From Cerioporus squamosus (taxonomy: Eukaryota; Basidiomycota; Agaricomycetes; Polyporales; Polyporaceae), in the NCBI GenBank assembly GCA_022592435.1, contig JABYQS010000193.1:1-62569 (forward strand): a stretch of DNA of 62,569 bases, in the 5' to 3' direction. Below are positions 1 to 11,026 of the stretch, in pieces. The position numbers and the translations under genes are program-made. Each line of letters begins with the position of its first letter. The first letter of the stretch is position 1. The notes beneath the pieces are model-generated. The model was not told the DNA's origin. It made no database searches and saw only the letters and a list, made by a program, of their open reading frames with translations.

Positions 1-692
1 TCTAGATGTACGATCGGAGCAAATTCAGAAAATACGTTAGACAAGCGGTGTGATGTGCCTGTAAGGGCAGCCTATGTGGTTTTTACGACCATACACCTTT
101 ACATAGTTGCTAGCTTCACTAGATAACAGCTGCTCGCTAGTCAGATATCAAATTGATATCCAATTGACCAATGCAATGTTGCAGATCTATCCCATGTGTT
201 GCAGCCTGCTTATGCGTACTACAGTGTGGTTCACAAAATTTGATAGTACGCAGAGTGAGTAGCGTACTACTTTAAGAGCATATGTTCAGAGTGACCAGGT
301 CTGCTAATCTGTGATCCATTATAGCTTATTGCATATAGTACTGCTTTGCTGTTAGCATGCTTGCAGCATACGTTGTGAGTGTTGGGCCATGCTGAAGGGG
401 TTTAAACCCTAATATGGGGTTGCTAAACCCCACAGCTAGGTTAGGAGTTGGGTTTATTCCCAATCCAAGGGGTGAGAGGAAGTCTCATAACCCTCTGTGT
501 ATGCTCCTCAGTGCATGGACACTCGTCTCAGAATAGTATAGGCACACCTAACAGTCATAGGCAAATGTAGTCAAATTATGCCCTTCAGAGGACTGCCAGA
601 TGAAAGCCCTCACCTGCGCACAGCCCAACCCTGACTGGGTTACAAAACTACCTGTGAATTCATACTTGTAGGCAGCTTTAGTACCTCTGCTG
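1..692. other. AT-rich repeat-flank tract without a supported gene
   Basis: This stretch is visibly richer in A and T than the rest of the window and shows no credible coding frame. It contains a short symmetrical GGGTTTAAACCC near 398-409 and runs into the 170-base tandem array. The segment around 620-655 (core ACTGGGTTACA) resembles one near 1535-1565 beyond the arrays, so it may be the edge of a repeated element. Confidence 0.5.
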
Positions 693-1220
693 TGAGTGGT
701 CGCCACTCTGAACAGCACTTGGGCTGCTACAGTGCCCATAATCACTGAAGCAATGCCGCAGAGTGGTCGACCACTCACAGCAGACATCCAGAGCTTGTTG
801 ATTGGCTGAGCACCTCCTATGGCCATAAGAATTAGTGTAGAACACTCCCATAACCCTGGACTGAGCGGTCGACCGCTCTGAACAGTACTTTGGCCGTGAC
901 AGTGCCCATAATCACTGAAACAATGCCGCAGAGCGGTCGACCGCTCGAGATGGACCTCCAGGCCTTGTTCACTGTCTGAACACCTTCTGTGGCCAAGGAA
1001 ATTAGTGTAGAACAGTCCCATACACCCTCTCTGAGCGGTCGACCGCTCTGAACAGTACTTTGGCTGCTACAGTGCCCATAATCACTGAAGCAATGCCGCA
1101 GAGCTGTCGACCGCTCGGAATGTACATCCCGAGTGTTTTGACTGCGTGAACACCTTCTGTGGCCAAGGAAATTAGTGTAGAACACTCTCCTACACCCCTT
1201 CTGAGCGGTCGACCGCTCAG
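693..1220. repeat. 170-base tandem array with a 16-base palindromic core
   Basis: The palindrome GAGCGGTCGACCGCTC or a close variant begins at 693, 863, 1033 and 1203, exactly 170 bases apart each time. A second palindrome of the same type sits in each unit at 761, 931 and 1101. Units share blocks such as CAATGCCGCAGAGC and GGAAATTAGTGTAGAACA. Because 170 is not a multiple of three, the ORFs crossing it change frame from unit to unit, so I read it as non-coding satellite-like DNA rather than a repeat protein. The central GTCGAC is kept in nearly all copies. Its function is unknown. Confidence 0.85.
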
Positions 1221-1296
1221 AAGGCAACTTGGGCTGCTACGGTGGTTCTACCGCTGGCGGATCACAGCAAGTATATGGCCACTCATTTCCTGTTGC

Positions 1297-1424
1297 GAGC
1301 GGTCGTCCGCTCGATACCTAATGTGAGCGGTCGACAGCTCATTTCTGGTCGCGAGCGGTCGTCCGCTCATTTCCTGTCGCGAGCGGTCGTCTGCTCATTC
1401 CCTGTCGCGAGCAGTCGTCCGCTC
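1297..1424. repeat. 28-base minisatellite sharing the same palindrome core
   Basis: Copies of GAGCGGTCGTCCGCTC or variants start at 1297, 1325, 1353, 1381 and 1409, a strict 28-base period. The linker between cores is ATTTCCTGTCGC-like. The core is one or two changes from the palindrome of the neighbouring 170-base array, so the two arrays probably derive from one sequence. The copies are contiguous with no unique spacers, so this is not a CRISPR-like array. Confidence 0.85.
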
Positions 1425-1648
1425 GGTCACTAGTCATGCCTACATCCCCTCCGCTTCCACAATCTATGCTCTCCAGCAGCCCGACCGCTCCCAACGTACA
1501 TTGAGCCGCATAAGGGTCACCCTTACCTCAGCCTAACCCTTACTGGGTTACAGAAATACCTATCAATAACGGGGCCCTCTCTGATACACCCATGAATTGA
1601 TGAGCAAATGAGGCATTAATAGTACAAGCTGTCCAAGGCATACATCTT

Positions 1649-1981
1649 CTATCGGAACTTCAAGTTGACATCATATAGCAAAAATATAGCAGCAACAACA
1701 AGCTCAAGAAGGTTCTCGCCTTCCAGAAGACGTGGATCAAATATCTTGATAGTAGTGTGCTCAGGGCTGGAATCATCAACTTTTGCAACTGGTATACATA
1801 GTTTGCGATCACTAGCAGGCTTCATGTTGAGCTGCAGAAATACTGTTGTCAGCTTGATCATATACCAGTATGTGTATAATCTGATAGATATAGTACATAC
1901 AACTATTGGCAGTGGTGACAACTTTGCATCATTGGAATCAACACTTAAATCCCATTGATAGTGCATATTTCCTATGTTCAT
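1649..1981 (-). CDS. possible small exon or gene, unrecognised
   Basis: A 110-codon open frame on the minus strand lies just downstream of the 308-codon ORF. Its C-terminal half (KLCIPVAKVDD..., IKIFDPRLLEGENLLEL) reads like ordinary protein. An intron could join DSNDAK to LTTVFLQLNM. It may be the last exon of the upstream ORF or an independent short gene. No family is recognised, and the reverse strand is open over much of the same stretch, which lowers confidence. Confidence 0.2.
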   Translation of the reverse strand: MNIGNMHYQWDLSVDSNDAKLSPLPIVVCTISIRLYTYWYMIKLTTVFLQLNMKPASDRKLCIPVAKVDDSSPEHTTIKIFDPRLLEGENLLELVVAAIFLLYDVNLKFR

Positions 1982-2042
1982 TGCTCTTCACAGACAATTA
2001 TACCATGGTCTAGTCAGCAAATCCACCCCAGCAAGGATATAG

Positions 2043-2969
2043 TCAAGACCTGGCAACCCACCTGCAGCACCCGGGCCCTCCATCTGATGTTGTCTTACGG
2101 CTAGAGGTCAGCCAACTCTTGACAGTGATGCCTTCTTTGTCTGATTTCCAATCCCAGTACACCGTCGCACTAGGAGTAGCAAGGTCCGCATGTTTGAATC
2201 CCTGTGTCCAATGTATCCATGCAAGGTTACGAAATGTGCACCCAGGACGATCCATGATCGATGTCACTGGATAATGACAAGGATTGCAATTGGCGCAATG
2301 ATTGGATGGTAAAGGATTGCAATAATCATATGGTGGTACTGTGCATATGCGATAAAGATAGTGAAGTGCCTCTTCTTTGGCATCCCCTGTTTGATGTCCT
2401 TCATTCACATATTCATGTTGACAGATGTCGATATCTGGAGCTGGCCAATTGACTGGCCAATCGTTTTCCTTCCTACCATGCTTTAAGTAGACTGTGGTAG
2501 GAAGTTCGAGGTTTGAGTTGGGAGAAGCATCAGGTAGTGGGGGAGTAACATGATGTTGTGGTTCTTGTCGTCCTTTTGGATAGAAATAGAGGGCACTCTG
2601 CACACCCACCACTGGCTGCGCAGCAATGTAAGTATGTTGGGTGTACCCTGCACGGATCTGCTCCTGGACTTGAGGAATGACCTCAGGTCCATCATTGTGC
2701 ACTTCTGGGCATGCATAGGGCGGCACCGCAGCCATGCCTGTAGGGTCGGACCCATACTGCGTGGCCTGGCCGCTAATTGTAGCCGGTCCTGGGTAGGCAA
2801 CAGTTCCACTGGGCTGCTGCCGGTGCGTAGAATCAAGGACCGGAATGGTGGAAGGACGATCGCTCGACACCTGATCGCGGCTTCCAGTGGAGAAGGGTAC
2901 CGTGGATTGTGTCTGCTCATGGGAGCCTAAAGCCCACTGGAACTGACGAAATGGAGGGTTCGGGTTCAT
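2043..2969 (-). CDS. hypothetical Pro/Gln-rich protein, 308 aa
   Basis: This is a single uninterrupted frame of 308 codons from the ATG at 2969. The first two thirds are low-complexity and rich in Pro, Gln, Ser and Thr. The last third is more structured and holds a Cys/His patch (SNHCANCNPCHYP) followed by aromatic residues (WIHWTQGF, VYWDWKSD). I do not recognise a domain. It lies beside the palindromic arrays in an AT-richer region, so it may be part of a repeat-associated locus rather than a conserved host gene. The length of the frame and the mixed composition of its C-terminus are the only support. Confidence 0.4.
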   Translation of the reverse strand: MNPNPPFRQFQWALGSHEQTQSTVPFSTGSRDQVSSDRPSTIPVLDSTHRQQPSGTVAYPGPATISGQATQYGSDPTGMAAVPPYACPEVHNDGPEVIPQVQEQIRAGYTQHTYIAAQPVVGVQSALYFYPKGRQEPQHHVTPPLPDASPNSNLELPTTVYLKHGRKENDWPVNWPAPDIDICQHEYVNEGHQTGDAKEEALHYLYRICTVPPYDYCNPLPSNHCANCNPCHYPVTSIMDRPGCTFRNLAWIHWTQGFKHADLATPSATVYWDWKSDKEGITVKSWLTSSRKTTSDGGPGCCRWVARS

Positions 2970-5900
2970 GATGATGATAAAGGTATGTAGCGCAAGGACT
3001 CAGTGGTGAGCTGGTGATCGTCCGTGAGCGGAAGGGCTGAAAGGAGGATGTGTTGAAAGTTGTAACTGGTGAGTCGCTCGAGGTAAGGGAGCACCGAGCT
3101 GGCCAACCGACAGTTCTTATACCGACTCAGACTTCGCAACCCGCGCCGAGCCATGCAGTGTACACGGTACATGAAGAATAACTCGCCCCACTGCTTCGAC
3201 CGCTCGCGGCCGGAGCCATGCGGCGGCGCGGGGCAACGGGCGGTAGGGACAGGGCGGCATGCTAAGGACTCTCCTACCTCCCGCTTTTGAAGAGGACACG
3301 AGGTTGCCATGCCGGTACAGCGCTCGCGACACGGCGCGCGGTCGGACAAAAGGCGTCGCTATTGAGACTCGTTTACAACCAGACACAAGGAATCGCATGC
3401 ACGCCAGCGCTGGTCTCCTCGCAACCAGCCAACAATACTACATAACTTGAGAACAGCGAAGCGTCAGTTCGAACACACCCAACATGCAAGCTGGAGACGT
3501 ACAATGGAGGTCCATCTACGGATAACGACAGTGCAGCTAGTCGTCTGTGGCGTAACGGGACGACACACGAGCATCCTCCTAATCGGTGTCGTACCGCCGC
3601 CGCCAAGACGAGCGAGTGATGCCCGAGGGAGGACGCAGTGAGACGTCGCGTTTCCGTGAGCTCTTCCTGACGACGTTCTCCTCCAGACAGCCCGGCAGTC
3701 GTGCGGATGGCGAGGAGTGCATCGCATCGTCGGTGTCTGACGCAGCAGCACAGCACTGTCGTCGCATATGTACGCGTAGGGCGATGATTCCGGTAGGGGA
3801 CTGCAGAATGTCCCAAGACAGCACGCAGTCCGGGCGGCGCGCAGCGCTGCATAGTATCCGTGCGACATAACACAACCTAGCATGATAATAAGCGACGATT
3901 CGTTACAGTAGTCGTCAGCACAATAGCTCGCGACGTACCGCAGACACTCGTCAACCCGTCTCTCCGGGTAATGGCAGGTTGCGCGGGGGACAGGATGCGG
4001 ATATCCTCCCCCTAAGCGTTGTATGGTCGCAATCGCGCCGCCAAGGGGAGAATGCGGCGAGCAGTCGGTTCAATTTGTCTTGTTGATGTGGCGTGTCGCG
4101 CTCGCGGTGACTCTCGTCCTAGATTCGTTGGCGTTCACTACGACCCCTGTGCCAAGGGGCGTCACGGTGAGGCAGACGTAAGACAAAACGTGTGTGACAC
4201 CAGCGCGGTGTCTCGCGAACGGGGCAACGAATTCACGGTCGAGAACGGGACCGAGTCGGAGGAGGGTGACCGATGATCCCTGCACCAAGTTGGGAGAAGG
4301 TCGGCGGGGGAGGCGCTATACACGGTTCAGCATCACTTGTCCATGGACACTGGTAACGTGCGCAAAGGACTTACTATGTAGCACGACGAAGGAGCACCAT
4401 GAGTACTGTCGACTTGAAGTCTCCCGACGCGCATCTTGTTCGCGTTTGAGTGGCAAGCCATAGCTCAGTCGAGGCGTGAAGGATCAACCAAGTTTCTCCG
4501 TGGTCGTCTGGGCATAGGCAGGCGAGGTAGCGAGAGAGAGAGAGATCGCGGTGGACGACAAAGCCAAGCTGCGAATCCGAGCGGAGCGGAGACGCGGTTC
4601 AGAACCCTAACCCGAGGTGATTTGGCAGTGTGCACGCTCGACGCTGTCCTTGTCTTCTCCCTCCTTGTCTCCCATCTCCTATGTTATCGTACCCTCCTTC
4701 TCTTCCCCGTCTCTGCTCTGTCTCAGTTCACTCTTGTCGCTCAGTCTTTGCCACCATGATGCTATGTCAGATAGGCACGACGACGATGGCCGCAAGATAG
4801 CTTGAAACATAGACCCGCTCCCCCACCAGACGAGGCAACGGACATGCACGGCATTGCAGACCTACCTCGCGGAGAACATGAACATCCTTTTCTGTATGAA
4901 AGTGAGTACATTCTCTGTCCACTGCTCTTGCACGGCATCCGCGCTGCAGTGTGTGTCAATTGTTCATGCGCTACTTGCAGGTTCGCCACCGCCGTACAGG
5001 TCGCTTCGATCTCTCAGCCCGTACTGAGTATTGGCCCGTTGCAGCTGGCTCAGCTGGGACATCTGCGTCGCTTCTTCTCCTCTCCCCACACGCTCCGCTT
5101 CTGCGCTGTCTCATGTCACTTGTATCAATCACCTTGCCGTCCCGGCCTTGGCGCAAGACACCACCACCTCCGTCAGGATGGCTGGAAAGATCCAAGCTAG
5201 GTGGGAGACGGCTGAGGCTTGCAGCCGACAGGAGGACTCGGTTACGTGCCTTTCGTCTCGGTATGTCCGTCCACTCGTCTGTCCCGCCGCTTCCTACACC
5301 CTGCGTCGGAAATCTTCTTGTTCAGTGCCACAGACCTTTGTTACCGTACCCGTCGCAGTCCACAATGATCATTATCATTGAGTTTCCCCCGAAGATCTGC
5401 GGGACGACTGCTCGACCGTGAGACTCCGGCGCATGGAGCAGTGTAATACGAAGACCTCTGCGGCGGAACTTCTCCATGATGCTCTACAGCGATTCTCGTC
5501 GAAGTCTCAGTCATAGGCTGTGGACGCGCGTTTCCCGCCGTGTCTGTAACGGGCCCGCCGACTCCCGCCAGTCTCACGTCCGTATACGTGTGGCATGCGC
5601 CCTATGTGCGATATAACGCGGACCGACGCATCTCACAGCTCCCGTTTGACTCATATATATCGCACACTCTGGTCCTAAGACTTCCGCTTGCACTTCGCAG
5701 CTACACTCGCCCCAGCTCCTCAGTGCCAAGTTGTCACGCCCTCGCTCCATCTTGAGCAAGCTTATCGCCTCATGAGCCAGTTCTTGCCCACATGTGAACG
5801 CATTCCCACTTCCCTCCTCCTCCTCTCCCGCCCGGGAACAGCGCGCACCATCTTGCCCGCAGATATCATGTCGTTTGACACGTATCATATGCATGGCTGT

Positions 5901-8198
5901 CGCCACTACGACTACGCGGTGGACTCCATGGAGAGAAGCTCCGCCGACACAACCTGAGCAGTGACGCTGTCCCGGACTCCGCTGCGTCGCCAGTTCACCG
6001 CGACCAGTCTCTCCGCGCATCCGCTCCAACCACGTAGCACACCAGAGAGAACGAATGCGCGCAATCTCCTAACGCCGGTGCCCGTCGCGCGTTGTGTTAA
6101 CGCAAATCCGTCTCCGACCCGGTACGTGGTCCTTCTCGAGTGGGCGTGTGGCTGTCTGGCGATAAGCGCAGATTCCGGACTTCTCTCGCGTCCGCACGAG
6201 GCCCAGTCTGTGTTGCCGGGTGTGCAGAAGCTCGTGAATCCCGACCGCCCTACCATGCAGCACCCCGCTTGTCATGGGAACGTATGCGCGTGGGTGAGTG
6301 GACCCGGAGGTTATAAACCGTGGACGGCAGACGTGCCACAAGATCTCAAGTAATGCTGCACGTCGATGCCCGGAACCGTGCAAACGGCAGCGACGAGATG
6401 TGGGGCAGCAGAGAGTCACGCTCTGCTCTTACTGACGAGTTTGAAGGGAAGTGATGGCTCGTCTGCATGTCGTCTTCGCCAGTGAACGATCATGTTCACT
6501 GCAGATCGTCCCCTCAGGTGTAGTGACGTACAAAGGCCTCGGAGAGACGGTCATCATTCGGCCACACCATCGGAATCTCCAGGTGAGTGATATCGAGGTG
6601 AGTATTACTTAGGCCGGTGCCCTGACAGCGTTGCATACACCGCCATTACAGCAACGCGAGATCCATGTGCAAGGGAGACACCGACTGTCTACGGTGTGCA
6701 TCCGAAGTACGCGAGCGAACCTCTCACAGTTCTACCCCGATTCAGCAGCCCACGCGTGCTTCTCCCGGCAGACGTGCTCCGGCTTTCAGCTACTCGCCTG
6801 TCTTCTCGTGTTTTATACTTCCTATATTGCTCTCGAATCACTCGCGCTTCTGTATTTCGCGACGTGCGACCTCAGCCGAGCCCCGCACGGATGACATATT
6901 GGACGTTCACGTCCATATGCGGTGTAGGAGTCCGGGAGAGTACGGTCATATTGCTAGCCGGACCGCTCTGTGGTGTCCGAGAGCTCGTGTCTCTGTGTAC
7001 GTTCTACGAGCTGCACCTAACCTCCCAGGATGGGCCAACCGCGAACTCAACACGCGGATCGCATACGCGAGCCGGGAGGGTGAGCTTCATGCACTCGTTG
7101 CCTCCGTAAGGCCCACCGGCTAGGTTGGTCCTCGTCATCCGCGACATGACTTCGAGTCAGTCAAAGGATGCCAGGAGGATCGACGGTTAACGATCAGGGA
7201 CACGGTCTACCACTCACAGAGCTCGTTCGCCCTTCAACGGACGCCAGGCATGCGCCCCGTGCGCGACATTCGCGAGCGAGCTCAAGAAGCAGTGAAGGTG
7301 CGTCGCTACCGGCATGCGCGATCGTTCCCGTTCTCCAGTACGGATGATGCACGAAGAGACGATAAACATCTCCCGTGCAAATCAGTCAAGCCCGAAGGAG
7401 ATGCCTGCACACAAGGCAGCAGCCTGACCCGTGTCTCCCTCCGCCAACCTGGGTATCTTTCGCACAACCGCGACCCCCGCGTATACGCCTCTTCTCTCCC
7501 CACCATCGCATGATGCTTAGGTTCGACCTTCCCGTCTTCCGCGACGCTGCACTCTGCTTCGCCGACGGATGCTGCTGCGGTGGGGTTTGCGAAGGCGTTT
7601 GGCGGAGATCTGCCACCCTCGAAGGAACAACAGGAAGTCGCGATTCTCTGTGCTTTCTTGCTAGAACCTCGGTCCTTCCTGGAAGCCAACATCACCCGCG
7701 TGCTTCGCGACATCCTTTTGCCACTTTCAGTCCCCGAGGCGACAGATGTTCAGCGCGCAGATCGACATTGACCCCGACGTCTTCCAGCGACGCGCGCGGA
7801 CGTTGCCCTGTAGCACCAGTCGCGCACGTTCGCGAACGCTCCCTTCCTCGAAGCTCCCGCACATGGAGCGTCGCTGTGTGTTACACAGTCATGTTCTTCC
7901 GACCGAGACATCGCCGGGGCGAGATTTCAAACGTACCCGAACCTCCGACAGCTAGGGAAGACATACTTACGCACAACGTGCACTTCGGCGCGGACGCGAA
8001 GTCGAGCAATGCATCACACACATCACACAGTTGCGAGTGGAGACCAAGAGAAATGAGATAGACGTACACCATGAACTTAATATCGGCTCTACAACGGTAC
8101 TATACTCTTGTACACGTACAATACAACCCTGAAAGTCGTGATCACAAGAACACGAAGCCCACACAGCACCCGCACCCTCATCCGAGCCCACCGCGCCC
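2970..8198. other. 5.2 kb without a recognisable gene
   Basis: Both strands carry many overlapping ORFs below about 230 codons, none with a family signature. A dinucleotide GA run lies near 4530-4545. Splice-like pieces can be drawn around 4740-5400, where a GTGAGTAC donor at 4901 is followed by TTGCAG at 4975, but no coherent protein results. A frame at 7516-7773 reads somewhat like protein (AFGGDLPPSKEQQEV) without further support. Confidence 0.5.
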
Positions 8199-11026
8199 CT
8201 AGTCAGTCAAGCGCATACAATAGTCGGGGTTGCCCGTCGGGTTCAGCGCCCAGTTCGGGAACGGCGTCGCCGTGCCAGACGCGCCGCCGACAGCGAACGA
8301 GTACACGAACACCATGATCTGGGTGCCGCCATCGAGCGCCGCAGAGAGCAAGAAGTTGTACTTGCGGAACCAGCGCGGGCGGTACTTGCGGAGGTACCAC
8401 TGCGAGAAGATCGCGACCGCGAGGGACGTCATCCAGCTCGAGTTGATGCCCACCGAGAGGTAGCCGAGCTCCGCGACGAGCACGGGCGTGAACACCATGT
8501 TGAACCCCGCCTTGGGCCAGAACCGGTGCGCGAGGTAGAACGGGATCGGGACCGCGAGCCCCGCGAGGAGCATGAACGGGATGAAGCCGTAGCGCGCCCC
8601 AGGGGCGTACAGCGGCTTCGAGAGCCCGCCCCAGGTGATCGCCTGCGAGTTGTACGACTGCACCTGCTGCCCGGACCAGACGTTCGTGCCCTGGACGTCG
8701 AGCAGGATCTCGCGGTTGCCGTCGATGACGGACTGCATGACGACGTAGTTGAGCACGCCGCCGATGATGCCGCCGACGGTCTGCATGATGAACGTCACGC
8801 GCGGAGGGAGCTTCGTGTACTGCCCGAGCTTGAGGTCACGGAGCAGGTTGAGCGTGAGCTGGTACGTCTGGTAGCCGTCTGTACAACGCGGTCAGAGACT
8901 AGCACCTCGAAGAGCGAAGACGACGATACGTACAAAGCGTGAAGTACATGTTGGCAACGGGGCGGCCCGGGATCATGGCACCGCCGACCATCTGGATGAG
9001 GAACTGCAGCGACGGCTGGTACCCGACAGTCGCGTATAGCGTGCCGAGGACGGGGACGAACGCGGTCGAGAAGATGAGCGCGACGATGAAGCCCCACCAC
9101 GGGAGACCGGACTTGGCAGCGTAGAGAAGACCGAGACCGAGGGCGAAGGTGATGACGAAAATGATGCCGAACCACCAGAAAGGGACCTCCTTGTACACCT
9201 TCATCTTCTGGTAGTGGACGTCCTCGCACTCCTTAGTGCGGACGTTGCGGATGACATTGTAGACGTCCTTGAAGTGCCAGATGAAGAAGTGCGTGAGCGC
9301 GGTGCCGATGTACGCCGTGCGCGAGAGCTGGTAGAGCGTCTGCGACGCGGCGTAGTACGGGAGCCCCTGCTGCTCGAGCTTCGTGTTGTTGAGGGTGAAG
9401 TCGTCGTTGAGGATCGCCAGCTGCTGGTACTCGGTGCCGTTCTCGTAGAAGAGAAGCTGCGAGAGGAAGGGGAAGTTCTGCGCATGCCAGACGTTCTGCG
9501 AATAGCAGAAGCAGAACGCGAGACTACGTGAAACGTTATCAGTGAGGAGCTGATCGCGTACCGAAAGAGATCGTGGGCACGTACATGCAAACGACGACAC
9601 CGGAGTAGAGCGACAACTGTGTGGCGAGCGGAGTGAAGAGAGAGCCAATAGCACTGCCGCCTGAGCCGACATAGTTCCAGTCCAGGGAAATGGCGAAGAG
9701 ACCGAGGCCCTCGTTACCGGCAGCGCCACCGAAGATGCTATCAGAGCACGTCAGTCAACGAACACCACCTGTCGCCGGCGAGCAAACGCACCGAGTAACC
9801 CAAGCGCTGTGCCGCGACGCGAGACAGATGATCGAGATACCGGTGAGAGTGGGAGCAATGTACTCGGGGAACCATTCCCAGATGAAGATTCCGACGAGGA
9901 CGGCCCAGAAGAAGACGCGGCGCTTGCGCTGCTGGAAGATGCCCTTTCCGCGGTGCATCGCGTCGAAGAGCTGGACCTGGGGCATGAGGAAGGGGTACAC
10001 AGCCCATGTCGGGTAGACGAGGTAGTCGCGAGCGAGACCCGCGAGACCGTAGCCAATCAGCTGCGACGCAATCAGCCTGCATTCCATGAACAACAGTACA
10101 CAGGCGCAAATATTGACGCCAAGAGAGTGGGGTAACGAAGGTGGAATAGGTCAGCTCTGATTGGACGAAGGATCACGGCGAGAACGTACGTGAAAACAGC
10201 AATCGCCGGGTTGATCGTGATGTTGTAGTAGAGATCCTGAGCAGCGAAGACCGAGATGGCGATAGCCTGGTCGGAAGCGGTCGTCGACATGATACTGATA
10301 GCGACATGCTCCTTGATGCCTGCGCGCAGAGACAGTTATAACGGGGAACCTCTGAACGAATAGAGAGCTACGCACTGAAGGGACCGGGGTTAATGAAGCG
10401 CCAAAACCAGTTATCGCGAGTCTTCAAGCGGGGGTGGTTCGGGCCAGGGAGGACGGACTCGAGACCGCGACCGAGGATGAACGCGAAGACCTGGAGGAAG
10501 AGGCCGGAGACCTGCACGGTCTGGGGACGGAAGTACTGTTCGGCGACAGATGACGTTGGCGATGCAGGAGGAGCACGCGGGATAAGGAGCACGTCAGATC
10601 ACGCGAACACGGACTGAATGTAAAGCGTGTGACTTACGAAGAGCTCGCCGAGGACGGCGGCGAAGCACGCCAGACCGAGACCGAGGAACCAGGTGCGGAA
10701 GGTGTGGATGGGGAGAGTGGGGTCGTCGTCGAGGGAGACGAGACGCAGGGCGTAGTCGTGCTCCGTCTCGATGGGACGCTCGTGGCCGGAAGCATCGAGA
10801 TCAATGGCACGGACATCCTCCGAGACCTGGTGGGGAGGGCGCCAGGATGGGTTTGTGCACGATGAGCGGAAAGGACGAGAGTACTCACGTCACCAACGTC
10901 GGCGGGGTCGGCCTTGGCGAGGGCAGGGAGATCGTCGTAGTGCTCCTTGGAGTCGACGGACGAGTCGGCCGCGTGGGCCTTCTCGTCGACTGAGACGTCT
11001 GAGACCTTGCGTTCAATCGTTGCCAT
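8199..11026 (-). CDS. OPT-family small oligopeptide transporter
   Basis: This gene encodes a polytopic plasma-membrane proton-coupled oligopeptide transporter of the OPT superfamily (PT branch of the kind found in fungi and plants), which imports tetra- and pentapeptides or related metal-chelating peptides. At least eight exons join in frame. Exon 1 (11026-10889) is an acidic cytosolic N-terminus. Exon 2 carries DDPTLPIHTFRTWFLGLGLA, exon 3 the hallmark FINPGPFSI followed by KEHVAI in exon 4, and exon 5 LARDYLVYPTWAVYP. Later exons hold SQNVWHAQNFPFLSQLLF, AYIGTALTHFFIWH and a long C-terminal hydrophobic block ending MRLTD. The intron phases I could work out (exons 1 to 5) close cleanly, and length and motif order fit a complete transporter of roughly 750-780 residues. 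A TATA-like element lies about 100 bases upstream. Substrate is inferred from the family only. Confidence 0.93.

Noticed and set aside
548..1227. Long minus-strand ORFs over the palindromic array
   Set aside because: The 170-base period is not divisible by three, so the same repeat is read in different frames; the apparent protein repeats are by-products.
1297..1424. CRISPR-like appearance of the 28-base repeats
   Set aside because: The repeats are directly adjacent with no unique spacers, and the sequence is clearly eukaryotic.
7375..8061. 228-codon plus-strand ORF
   Set aside because: Composition is Arg/Ser/Pro-rich as expected from translating GC-rich non-coding DNA, other frames are equally open, and no motif is present.
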